DNA of 64,000 bases. Source: Callaeas wilsoni (Eukaryota; Chordata; Aves; Passeriformes; Callaeidae). This document shows, in pieces, positions 36,450-47,680 of the stretch (within the stretch, counting starts at the first letter, position 1; every line of letters begins with the position of its first letter). The translations under genes were made by a program, and so were the position numbers. The stretch spans positions 1 through 64,000 of the forward strand of contig VWPU01008529.1 of NCBI GenBank assembly GCA_013398955.1. Reading direction: 5' to 3'. Below the pieces are notes generated by a model. It made no database searches, was not told the origin of the DNA, and worked only from the letters and a program-made list of their open reading frames with translations.

Positions 36450-36870
36450 TAATTAAGGATCCCTACTCTTCATGAACGCTTATGTAAATATTCTCATCAT
36501 AAGCTTTGTATCTAGCCATTTAGTTAACAGGATACATGAATGATTCATGGTAGCCCTATACATAATGCATAATTAAATCACAGACTGATGGAGTGGAATT
36601 TATTAATTGTGAAGACACATGTGTTACCATGATACTAATTTATTTCTTTCAATTTTATTGGCATATTGCTCGCTCATCTGTGATTGCCTGCTTTGTTGCA
36701 TTACCCGAGAACAGTAACATGTTGTTAAAACAAATTATCTGGATGTTTGGATAGGCTGTTTGTTCACTGATGGGAACAATATGTATTTAGCAAAAAGATT
36801 TAATGTAAATTATTATACATGAGGCATTATCTTAGCACAGAACCATCACACCAAAGCTGCTCTGATGAGC
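36450..36870. other. Candidate conserved noncoding element (AT-rich)
   Basis: The block is dense in homeodomain- and POU-like words (ATGCATAATTAAAT near 36563, TTTATTAATTG near 36599, AATTATCTGG near 36733). It has no repeats, no long open frame and few CG dinucleotides. Vertebrate conserved noncoding elements around developmental genes often look like this. The call is by texture only; no alignment was possible. Confidence 0.25.
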
Positions 36871-37285
36871 CATATTAATTTCTGATATGAGTAAAAAAAA
36901 GGTTAAAAAATAACTGCAGGGACTCTGGCATGAAGAAAAAGTGGAAGTTCACAGAAAATGGTCTTGGCAAAATTACATGGTAACTTTTTATATATTTTTA
37001 TGAATCCTTGCAATACTAGATGGTAAAATTTACCGGGTATTTTAGCTCATTCTTAGAATTTGTGTGCCTGCCTCAGGTTTTTGTCAGTGATTCCTGTCGT
37101 GTCTTGATGGGATCTTTGGAAAGAGATTTTTGTACTAGATAAGAATTTCATGTCTTACCAATGGAATTTGATTTCTAGCGTGGATATAGTGTGATTTTTT
37201 TTGAATGCTAGTATTTGAATGAAAATTAGGGAAATTGTTTTAAGGAGGCTTTACACACCTTTTCTGTGTCTCTGTACGTTTGCAG

Positions 37286-37323
37286 ATCAACTGGAAATTG
37301 AAGTTATGGCATTGAAAACTCAA
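37286..37323 (+). other. Exon-like microsegment (putative, 38 nt)
   Basis: A pyrimidine-rich run CTTTTCTGTGTCTCTGTACG leads into TTTGCAG (AG at 37284-37285). After 38 bases comes GTAACT (GT at 37324-37325). Read in the phase that completes a split codon, the segment encodes QLEIEVMALKTQ, which has the heptad-friendly, charged composition of a coiled coil. Length 38 would change phase. The alternative is chance; the donor is only moderate. Confidence 0.25.
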
Positions 37324-38384
37324 GTAACTGTTTTGCTATGAATTTGATGAAAGGAGTCAAAGGAGTCTCACTTGGAAAAGAGGCCATATTTTTATATACT
37401 TCACTTTTTTAGCCTTTTTGTTAGTCAGATGATTATAATCACAGTGCTGAAAGGAAAGGACTTCTTCTCTTGAAAAACTCTGAGGGTCCAAGGCACAGTA
37501 ACAAATGGAAATGAAAAGTGTAGACTCTCTTAGGAAGATTTGAGTAGAACAGATGTGTAGTTGTCTTCAGAAAATATTGTTTAAATAGGTATTTAGTGGA
37601 ATATCTCAGGTATACCTGAGCCCTTAAATCAAGCTGCTGTCAGGAGCAATCTGCAACGAGCCCAAGTGATTGTAATTCCACTGCTGTGTGGTGGAGAGCA
37701 GCAGTGTCTATAGAAAATTCGGTATCTTTGTAGCCAGAAGCTGATATTAGGCTAAATATCATTAGCTATCTTATTTCTTTTGCCATCTAAGCCGGGAAAT
37801 AAAGCCAGAAGGGAGGCTTAATGCATCTCATTTTACCTGTTGTACACCCCAGGCTGTTATTTTGTAAGTCTGCTGTGGTGGCCAGTACCAAGGGTAGGGT
37901 ATGAATCAGTGGAGGATCTTCTAACTCTGGCATACTTTGATTACTTTCTGCATTGTCACATCTGCTGTACTGGGCTTAGAAAATACATCCTGCTTATGTG
38001 CAGAAGGCTCGTGTTGGATCATCTTTTAAAATCACTCAAAATAGTTGGTCCTGAACCTGCTTCAGTGCAAAAGCTGTTTCTGTGCTTGATTCTTCTGGAA
38101 CATGGATGGTGACTCTTCTGCTGAGCAGGATTTCCTCCACTGGATACACACAGCAACCTGGTTTGCACTGCAAGTAGAGGTGGAGTAGAGCTTGGTGGTT
38201 GATGCATGAAGCCCTCCCTCTCTTTTGCTGTAAGATTAGCTGCTTTCTTTCACATAAAATGATGCTGGAAGATACTGGAGGAAAAAAATGGATCTGGAAA
38301 AAAAATCATAATACATAAGCAACACTTAGGAGTTTCTTGTGATTGCGAAGGGAAGTTGGGGTGTTTTGTTTGGTTTAGCCAGCT

Positions 38385-38655
38385 GCCAGGATCTCAGCAT
38401 GCTAGGTGCTGTATTGATACATGTTGAGAATCAGTCCTTGCTCAAAAAGTTTGCTATCTGGTGAGACAGGCAAAAGCAAGATGTGATAAGTACTATCACT
38501 GCTCTTCAGAGACAGAGCAATTGAGTTGACAGATACAGAAGTAATTGAGACTCTGGCTTAAAAAAGGTTAAATGACTGACAGAGGCCCTCCAGGAATTAA
38601 ACTGCAGAGCTGAAAAATGAATCCAGGTTCTAGTGCAGGCTCTTGGTCGTGAAAC
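38385..38655 (+). repeat. MIR-like (CORE) SINE, diverged
   Basis: The order of words follows the ancient amniote MIR-type SINE: GCTAGGTGCTGTATTGATAC, CAGTCCTTGCTC, GTACTATCACT, then AAAAGGTTAAATGACT near 38561 and GCAGAGCTGAAAAATGAATC with CCAGGTTC near 38604-38630. These correspond to the usual GGTTAAGTGACTTGCCC and GAGCTGGGATTTGAACCCAGG regions with heavy decay. Plus orientation. Confidence 0.6.
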
Positions 38656-41600
38656 TGAACGAAAAATGTATAAGCTGAAGAAGAGACCAGAACTGCAGAA
38701 ACTCACCTCTCAATACTGTCCTCTTTAATTTTAAATATACATGTAGCTTAAGAAAATTATATAATGCAACTATTGTTTCTTTCCATATCAAAGTTGTTCT
38801 AATTCTGACTGATTTGTGCGGCTTGAAATCAGATTGTGTCAGCAAGAATACTGGTAAAATTTCAGCTTACTACAAACTAGTTTATATGTAAGTTTTCCAT
38901 ACACAACTTTTTAAGAGCTGCCTTTTTATGAGTAAACTGATTTCTGGTTTGCCTGAGCTTCAGAACAAGACCATCTCAAAGTTTATCAGCATGCACCTCT
39001 TCACTAGTACTGCAAGGAGTAGCTCTCACTGTACTGAATCTGTATCCATCAGATAAAATATAGTATCTGTAGTATATTAGTCATCTTGAACAACAGAGGA
39101 AAAGTTACTATTGCAGAACTATCAGAAGATTAATTTCAAAGCAGAAAATATTTATCAAATAGTTTTCGCTCAAGCTTTATCTTTTGCCTTTTGCTCTTCT
39201 TGCAGGAGTATTGTTGGTCTCTCTGTATCTTATTCATGACAAATTACACTTGAATTAACTTAAAGATTTTAATTTCCCTCCACTCTCCTGCTCAGGGCTA
39301 AGGACTAGATCCTTGAGTCCTGCAAGCAGGTCTTGTTCCCATTGAATGTGTGGCTGTTGCATTAAATGTGCACTTCAGCATTTTCAGAAAACTACGTATT
39401 TTAGGAATGTTGATCTGAAATGCTGAGCTGTTAAACTTGAGGCTTTTTCCAGCATCATGTTACCAGGTTTCCTGATTAGGTAAATCAAAATATTGGTGTT
39501 CTTAGCTGAGATGCTGAGGGAACTTCTCAGCTAAAGAGCTGGATGCTGAAATAGAATACTCATGAAGGTTGTAGAAGCTCTGCCAATGGAGGTTTTCTGG
39601 GTTGGGTTTGTTTTTTTTAAAATTATTTTTATTTTTTTCTTTTAACAATTTTTTACACGAAAGGCTCTGTAACAAGAGGGCGTGTAGGTGTAAATGCTAT
39701 GCTCTGGGAGCATCCTGAGGTCATTTGCAATGTTTTTACCTGAGACTGTTCATGTAATTATTTTTCTCATCAAACCTATGAAATTTTGGGCTGTTTGGCT
39801 TCTGCCCTTGCATGCTTTATAAAGTCGATGGGTTTTGGAGAAGGTTCTAAAAGCAATTTGGGACTCTATTGTCTGAACACATAGCCCTAGATGGTAGCAT
39901 GGTAAGAAAGGAAAATCTCCACCTCTTCCTAAAGACCTGGCATGAGAAGCACTGGAGCAGAAATGGGGCCATTAGGAATAAATTCTGAGGAAAAAGTGAA
40001 ATATACTTCTACCTTCCAGTCATAGCAATGTGAATATTAGAGTACTGTTTCTGTGTGAGCTAGAAACCACTGAATTTGAAAGGGACCAAGTGAGGAAAAA
40101 CCAGCTAAGTCTTCAGTCAATGCCGGCTTCCAGCACTCCATCTCCAGAGGGAAAGCTGTGGGACCTTCTTGGGTTCAGGCCTGGCCTGTCTGACTTTTAA
40201 TCTGTGTGTAGCTTCCTTGAAATGCACAGGGTGACACTGTGGTAAAGATGCAGGATTAGTGGTGTCCTCTTCTGAATGAGACTTGGAAATGTTCCAGCTG
40301 TTTGCCTACAAGTCTGGTGTGTTCTCTATATTGTACCAGGTTGGGGAATATTGGTGTGCTGAACAGTAGTGCTTGGGTCACTGAAATGCAGCACGATGTC
40401 CTCTCGTGTGCTGGATAAGATACTACCTATAGTTGGGGAAAGGACTTTGCCACATCCACAGTTACCTTTAAATCCAAATGGCTAAATTAAGGACACTGGT
40501 CTAAAGGGTAAGCTTTTATCATGACCTTACTCTATTTGTTCTGATTATCCTGTGGTTCGACTGGGATCTCTGTTCCAAAGATCTGTGAACTTGGGCCTGT
40601 TTGTATTATCCCTGCTTTCTAGATGATAGTTCTAAATAATTCCAGATGTTCATATAAAAAACCCCAAACAATTAAAATCTAGGTTTGTTTCTTTCTAATC
40701 TGTTTTTTGAGATGGGAGCTAAAATTCTGATGTGAACCTCATCCAAAATGGTTGACTGTAGTTTATCTTTTATGCAGTTAGCCACAGCAGCTGCTGGAGA
40801 TATGTGAATGCAACACATCTTTAATAAATGAGAAGGTACTTGCTTTGACTACTAGTACAGGTGATGGTTTAGCCTGAGGCAAACCTACAGGCTATAGATA
40901 TTTCAGCTGGCCATGTACAGTTTTTGCTCTAACTTGAAGCCATGCAAATAATAGATTATAGTCTTTAAATAGATATTTGGGGACAAGGCTGAAAAGGAAA
41001 GAATCTAGACAATGTTATATTCATAATAGTTGATTAAATCACTGAGAGGAGGAAGAGGGAGTTGTCCGCTGTAGCTTTAGCATCTATAAAGAAGCCAGTT
41101 GAATAACAGTTTTTTTGGGGCAAAATGTCATACCAGACTACTTAATCGCAAAGTTATTGAAGATGCATAAAACCCAGCCTCAGATTCTGTAGCAATGAAA
41201 ATACTATTACAGGAGGTAGAGTAATAGAAGGAGACTGATGAAAATATGGGGTAATTAAAGCAGATGATGCAGATTTGGTGTATGAACACTGTTGAAGCTA
41301 GGTGTTGCAGTTATGGAGAGGGATTAATATCAGCAGTTTTTAGCCTTACACAAAGTGAACTCTCACCAGGATTCCTAGCAGATTTCTCCCCTGGAACTAA
41401 AGAGGAATTGTTGAATAAGAGAGGGAGAAGAGAGACCAACTAATTATGCTTTAAAAGCAGATAGGAGGAAGACAAAAAGGAAAAAGCCACCAAATTAGAA
41501 CACACTTACTTTTCTTTCTCCTTCTGTGCCATACAGGCAGGATTGGATTTTGTTTTTGTTTTTTTCTTGTCTTTTTTCTTTTCCCATCTCTATAGTGTCA

Positions 41601-44600
41601 CTTAAAAGATGATGAAGATTGTATGACATGATATCTTTTAATATGGAACTGTAATAAAACCCCTAAGGTTTCTAAGGGGAAAGGATCTGATGAGAGAGAG
41701 CCTTAGTGTTCTGCCTTTCATATAAAGCAAAGTAATGGAATGCCTTTTTAAAAACAACCAATGTATAGAGAATTGGACTTTTATTGTGCAGGCTTTTGAG
41801 CAATTGTACAGAGTTTTCTATGAACAAGTGGTTCAGAAAGTTGTGTTTTTTCATCTTAATAAGAATTAGTGCAAAGTTTGAAATTTCCTGTTTGTAGACT
41901 AGGTGGAGTTTTTTTCTGGGCTGTATAGTTTGCGATATGCTGCACTCATTCCTATCTCACTGTCCCTGTATTTTAGGATTGCCAAAATCGGGTCATTTAT
42001 CATCCTGACACCCAGCATCTGTCCTACTCTATAACCTGTAAAAGAGGACATTGCTAATGCATTTTCAGGCAGTATTCCAGCTCATGGGGTGGGGAACACA
42101 GAGGCGAGAGGCTGAGTGCTGGCGCCCATCTCTGGATGGGTTAGCGGGGTCTCAGCCACACATACTGCCTCCCACAGGGAGAGGGGTTTGGCAGTCAGCA
42201 TCAAACTGGGTAGTAAAGCAAGCAAAGTCTCTGGACAGCACTAACCATCTCCAGACTAGTGCAAAAATTTTAATTAAGCTCACATTTAACAGTTATTGAA
42301 ACTTAACACCTCTTGATGACTGTTTCACTCAGCGTTGAGAGCTTGGTATCTCTGGTGCAGATATCCACAGCTTTAAATCTGTTGCTACCTTTTGGCATTT
42401 GGGAGGGGAGGGAGTGGATGGATAGGAGAGATGTAACATGATCTTTCTTTCACCGTGATCTTGCAGTGCAAGGTGGATGTAGGGTTGCATAAACTTATTT
42501 CTGAGGTGCAGATAGCCTAGGGATGGCTCAGGAGAAAAGCTTTTTACACAGGTGTTTTTGCTCATATAGAGTAACTCTTACCCAACTGTGTGTGTTACCC
42601 AAGAAAATATATATGGGCAGACACAATGACTCATAAAAGTATCTCATAAAAGTCCTCTGTGTATGTCCGTGTTATGTTTACACAATACAAAGTTTAGTGG
42701 CAGTGCTGGTTTATTGGATTTTCAGCCCCATGTCACTTATTCTGCTGCCCTCATGATTCAGTGCTGCCTTAGCTGTAGTTTCATGTTCAGCTATAGGGCC
42801 ACTTGAGCTGGATTAATAGACCCAGCTGAGAAACACCGACTCTGAGCCCAGGGTAGGGCTGATAGTTGAGCTGGATCAGCTTCCTTTCTAGGCTGCTGTA
42901 TGATTAAAATCAGTTGGCTTAGGAAAAAAAAATATTTAACCAAGGCAAGTAACTTTGTTTGAAGTTGTTTAAGGAAATAATTTCACAAGCAATTACACCA
43001 GCACACCTGAGAGAACATATCTGTGACGGCAGGTATGGGTTGGTGACAAATAGCTGGGATGACCGGGAAATGGCAAACCCCTCAACAGGACATCTGACCC
43101 CTTTATTGCAGGGGAAGAGGAGAACAGCTTAAGGGAGAGAAAATCCAAAGGTGCTTTATGGAAATCAAAACTTTGTGTTTGTGGAGAAGTTTCCTGGAAT
43201 GTGAGATGCTATCATCTATTTGAAATTCAGGATCAAATCTGTTGCGTCTCTGAGCAGTATTGATTTTACCAAGTGGAGTGTGTCTCCCTTTGGGATTTCT
43301 TCCCCAATTTAGGCTTCAATTGGTGCAATCTCAGAAGAAAAGCCTTGCTTCCCCTTATAAACTGTTCTCACCAGATATCTTGTAAATTTTTCCCTTTATT
43401 CTTTTGAAATGACTGGGCTTTGACCTTAGCTTTCCTAATGTTATTTAGCCCACATGGAATATCTATAAAAATAAGAGCTGCAGACTCTATTAAGAAAAGC
43501 ACATATGACCTCTGCTTGTAATAACAGAATGCAATTAATGTCAGGCTTGTTTTGATGATAAATTGGGGGGTAACAAATGGATTTTGCTTTTTCAAACACC
43601 CTAGTATTAAGGGAAAAAGGAAAATAAGCTTTAAACTACTTACTGAAGTTTTAAAAGATCTCTTCTTCCCCACCCCAGATCTGAATCAATCAATACAGCT
43701 GAATATTTAGCAGATTTGCACATTCTAAACAAAAACCTCCCAACAAATAAAAAGAAGCTTTCTAGAGACAATTTTAAATGAAGGACTGTAACTGTGAATG
43801 GGGATGTTCTTGTGTTACAAACTAGGGACAAGTTCCATTTGTGAAGACCCTTAGTAATTGTGGCTGTTGCAGCAGTTCCATAGGGACATGATGAAGATCC
43901 TGTTGGTTCAGAGGCACATTGAAAACATTTGCACCCACCTTCTAGCATTTAAATGTCATGGCTTCTCGTCTATGTTTATCCACAAATGTGCTGTCAGCCA
44001 CTAGGTCAGAGAGCCTTGCTCTTCAGTTTAAGCTGCAGGTGCTTATATTTTCAAAAGGAAATAGCTCTGTTTCAGTTCAAGGTAGCTGACTTATGTTATT
44101 TGTTAGTAAAGTGTTTCAGAGGACCAAGGTGACCTAGGTGAGTTTAAAACACAAGGAGCGAGTTTGGCAAAGAACAGGTGGAAGATGCCCAAGGGAAAAT
44201 GAAGTGCCAGGGCCACAACTGTAGAAGAATGCAATTGCCTAGGCTGGCTGGATTTAAATGCCTTTCCTTCAGCTGATCTCCTCCTTTCTCTCATGCTTCA
44301 AGTCTGTGTAGGAAAGCCTTCCTTATGAAATTTGATTAAGTTACTTAGGACTGGAGAGCAGTTTCGGGGGTTTTCATCTCTAATTAGAGCACGGAATTAT
44401 TCATATTTGGCTATAAGTACTTGTCCTTTCCTCCTCCTGTCTCATGACTGGGAGACCATGGATAATAACTCTCTGGTGTAAGTCACCAGAGGTACTTGTA
44501 AGGGCTGTGTATTCTCTCATCCAAGGGGCAGATGGCACTGGAATGCATTTGGAGCAGGTGGTTGCCTAGAGCAGAGAAATGCTCGCTGACTGTGATGCGC

Positions 44601-44829
44601 AAGCAGCTGAGCTGGGAGCACTATTCATTTCCTAGTTTGCTTAGGGCAGCAAATTCCTAGAACTAGTTCACCTACAGTTAAAAGAAGCAGGGAGAACATT
44701 TAGTTTCTGTATGCAGTTTTCAGCATAGCAACTTAATTTCAAAAAATCTGTGGTAAAGCAAAGAGGAAACCACAAAGAGAAAGGCAGATGACTTGTGCAC
44801 CAGCTGTGTAGATAGAGTAATTTGTCTTT

Positions 44830-45750
44830 TTCTCCTCATTCAAACCACCACCCCAGAGATGGTGGTAGCACCTCTGGGATAAGGTAGTTAAGAAGAAGGG
44901 AACGCTGCTGTTGCAGCCAGTGAGAGGAGTGAGGAGATGTGAGAGGAACATCAGGGTCCATGCACAAGGAGGGGCAGGAGGTGCTCCAGCTACTGGGGCA
45001 GAGACTGCACTGCAGCCCCAGTGAAGACCATGGTGAGGCAGCTGTCCCCCCATGGCCCGTGGAGGTCCATGGTGGAGCAGACATCCACCTGCTGCCCGTG
45101 GAGAACCCCACACTGGAGCAGGTGGATGTGCCCAAAGAGGCTGTGGCCCCGAGGGAAGCCTGTGCTGGAGCAGGCTCCTGGCAGGGCCCGGGGACCCGTG
45201 GGGAGGAGCCCATGCTGGAGCAGGTCTGCTGGCAGGACTTGTGATCCTATAGGGAACCCCTCTGTTCCTGAAGGACTGCACTCTGTGGAAGNCTGGAGAA
45301 GTTTGTAGAGAACTGTCTCAAGTGGGGAACCCCATGCTGGAGCAGGGGAAGAGTGTGAGGAGTCCTCCCCATGAGGAGGAAGGAGCACCAGAGATGATGT
45401 GTGATGCACTGACTGCAACCCCCATTCCTGTTTTCTTGTGCTGCTGGGAGGAAGGGTGCGTGTGTAATGAAATTGGGAATAAAATTAACCTGAGAAGGAG
45501 GGGGTGGAGGAGAAGGTGTTTTTAAGATTGTTTTACTTTTCACTATCCCACTCTAATTTGATTTGCAATAAACTAAATTAATTATTTGACAAATTGAATC
45601 TGTTTTGCCTGTGACAGTAATGACTGAGTGATCTCTCCCTGTCTTCATCTTGACCCTTTTATGTTTTCTTTCCTCTGCCCAAATGAATAGGGGTAGTGAT
45701 ACAGCAGCTTTGTCTGGAGGCCAGGTGACCACCAAGGTCAACGCACCACA
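44830..45750 (+). mobile_element. ERVL-type LTR-like element with internal tandem repeats
   Basis: The 3' end reads GGTCAACGCACCACA, closing at 45750, the known terminus of an avian ERVL-related LTR family. A poly(A) signal AATAAA is at 45567-45572. The 5' half consists of imperfect repeats of about 50 bases that share CTGGAGCAGG (near 45112, 45164, 45212 and 45338) and produce overlapping long open frames on both strands as a composition artefact. A single undetermined base lies at 45292 inside this array, where the known family seems to carry at least one more repeat unit, so the assembly may be collapsed here. The 5' border is uncertain; no target-site duplication was found. There are no viral genes. 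Confidence 0.75.
45292..45292. other. Undetermined base (N) in a tandem repeat
   Basis: This is the only N in the window. It sits between TGTGGAAG and CTGGAGAAG within the LTR repeat array, so it more likely marks an assembly problem or collapsed repeat than a biological feature. Confidence 0.9.
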
Positions 45751-46929
45751 GAAAGTGACATTTTTTCCATATTATTCTTGTGAAAGTTTGGTGGAGGAAT
45801 GCAGTGGATATGCTGGATGACAGTAATTTCCCTCTCAGACTACTGTTTAGCTTATTTTTTTGTATTTATGCCAACCTCACTGAAGAAAGAAACTGCTGTG
45901 ACTTTTTTCTTGACTTGGAAGTTGTTTTCCATCCTGTAATGAAGTTCAAAATCACATGGAAAAAGAGCAAAGCGACACCAACTTTGTTAGTGTTTAAAAG
46001 GAACTAAAGAATGGGAAGTTATCGAGGAAAGGAAGACTTATCTTTCTACATGAGGAATTTGAAGCAGGTGTAACTGTTCTGGAACATGGAACTTCATTGT
46101 ATTTTAGACCACTGCTGCCACCATGTGGAACAGTTTCCTCTAACTCTTTACGAGGTCTTAACCTTGCACTTGACTTCAATCACCTGCTAGTTCATGGAAC
46201 GGCAACGGGCTAGATTTCTAAGTTGTCCTAATAATAAAAACAAAGCTGTTGACCACACCTCAGAGTCGTTGGCTTAAGGTAATGTCATTGGTGCCTGATG
46301 TGCTGCTTGTCTAAGCATCTAAGCAGTGACGTGGTACAAAGTGGATTGGGGTAAATGCTTCCTCTGTGCAAGACAGAATTTGGAGCAAAAGGAAAATAGT
46401 GGAGTCTGTTAGTAATGACACATGAGCCTTAAGAAGAAGCATGAGCAATTTTCTGAGTTTAACATGAGGAATTTGCACATACGAAATAATGTACTTGGCT
46501 TAATGTAGCTGTTTCGATTGCTTGTAGTTTTTCAGTTGCTTCTCTTTGACTTTGTCACTGTAGGTGACTTTTATCCTTTTCATCCTCCTTTTGCTTTGTA
46601 AAGAGCCCTGTGTCAAAAAAGTGGCCATTTTATCAGGTCAACAGCTCCTAAAAGCTTCCTTGCTTAAGCTGTGTAATAATGGAGGGCATCATCTGTACAA
46701 AGTGTGATGTGGCACTTTGGGGGAAGGACTTGTTTGTCCTTAAGACTGCTTGGTTGGTTAGCTGACTGATTATGAATGTGAGGGGGTTCCTTCAGTAGAC
46801 AGTGACTTGCTGTCTCACACAGCCTGTGCCACTGTGTTCCCAGGAAGGTGATTCACAGATGTGGATCAAAAGAGGTGTCATCAATGCCATCAATATACTG
46901 TAGCTGGCAGCATTGAAATTGAGTTTCTG

Positions 46930-47680
46930 TTTTCATGAAACACATTTTAGGTGCCAGCCGGACAATGTTGTTTCCTTTTCGTGAAAGTAGTCTGCAACAA
47001 TGTCTGAATACACATTTCCAGGCAGGAGCTTCTCAATAACAGTTTTGGAGAAAGCTTATTTTCTCTTGACTTTGAAATTGAACATGCCAGTGACATTGAG
47101 CAGTTCAGCCACCTGAAGCAGTCATTTGTCAGCCTGCTCACAAGGGTGTGTTACCTGGGTATTTCCTTTATGACGAGTCTTGGCTTCATAAGATTATGTA
47201 ATAATAGTGAGGTGGAGAAGTTCTAGGTCTTTTTGTGTGGCTTTTTTTTTACCCCCTCTGGTGCTCCCTAATTTCAGTTGCTTGATAAATGATGGTCACC
47301 ACATGTACCACTGCACTTCATTCAAATGCATTCTTGAAATGCATTTCTGCACTTGTGTTAGCCACTGAACGCACTGGGTGCTGGTTTCAACAAAAGCCTT
47401 TTGTAGAGAAGGTCTTTAATTTCCTCAGCTGACAAAAGTGTAACGTGCTGCTTTGAAACTGCTGGTTTGCAGAGCTGTCAGACTGCAAGTCCCTTTCTTC
47501 CCTTACGCTCTTACTACAAATTGTGTTCTGGAGAGAGCCGCTCAAGACCAATATTCTCTAGGCACAGAACAGATCCGAATGATCCAAATACTTGATAATA
47601 CTTCAGACTATCCCTGGAAAGATGTAGAAGTAGAATGTAATTTCCTTTCCAGATCTGATTCTGGATTTTATCATTAAGGT
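46930..47680 (+). other. Cluster of protein-like frames, possible decayed gene copy
   Basis: Three fragments on one strand look more protein-like than their surroundings. One at about 46952-47035 contains RTMLFPFRESSLQQCLN and runs out at a stop near 47036. A second, in another frame, runs from about 47011 to 47226 and contains ESLFSLDFEIEHASDIEQF. A third at 47453-47677 contains LGTEQIRMIQILDNTSDYPW. The first two overlap in different frames, as after a frameshift. No family is recognised, and neither a poly(A) tail nor a target-site duplication was identified. The case rests on composition only. Confidence 0.15.

Larger units (their letters stand above)
36188..44829. other. Gene-poor sequence with conserved-element-like and exon-like pieces
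   Basis: No gene is recognised. It contains an AT-rich conserved-element-like block (36450-36870), an exon-like microsegment at 37286-37323 and a MIR-like SINE at 38385-38655. A/C-rich patches occur at 36340-36430, with minor ones elsewhere. A slightly GC-richer block at 42050-42200 has an 82-codon frame that I do not recognise. Confidence 0.55.

Noticed and set aside
40553..40566. GGTTCGACTGGGA, like a tRNA B box
   Set aside because: There is no A box or cloverleaf upstream and no terminator pattern.
42635..42660. Near-repeat CTCATAAAAGTAT then CTCATAAAAGTCC
   Set aside because: An 11-base match across two adjacent units in AT-rich DNA is too short to separate from chance.
44739..45543. 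Overlapping frames of 95 to 180 codons on both strands
   Set aside because: They arise from the GC-rich tandem repeats of the LTR-like element, are open in several frames at once, and some cross the N at 45292.
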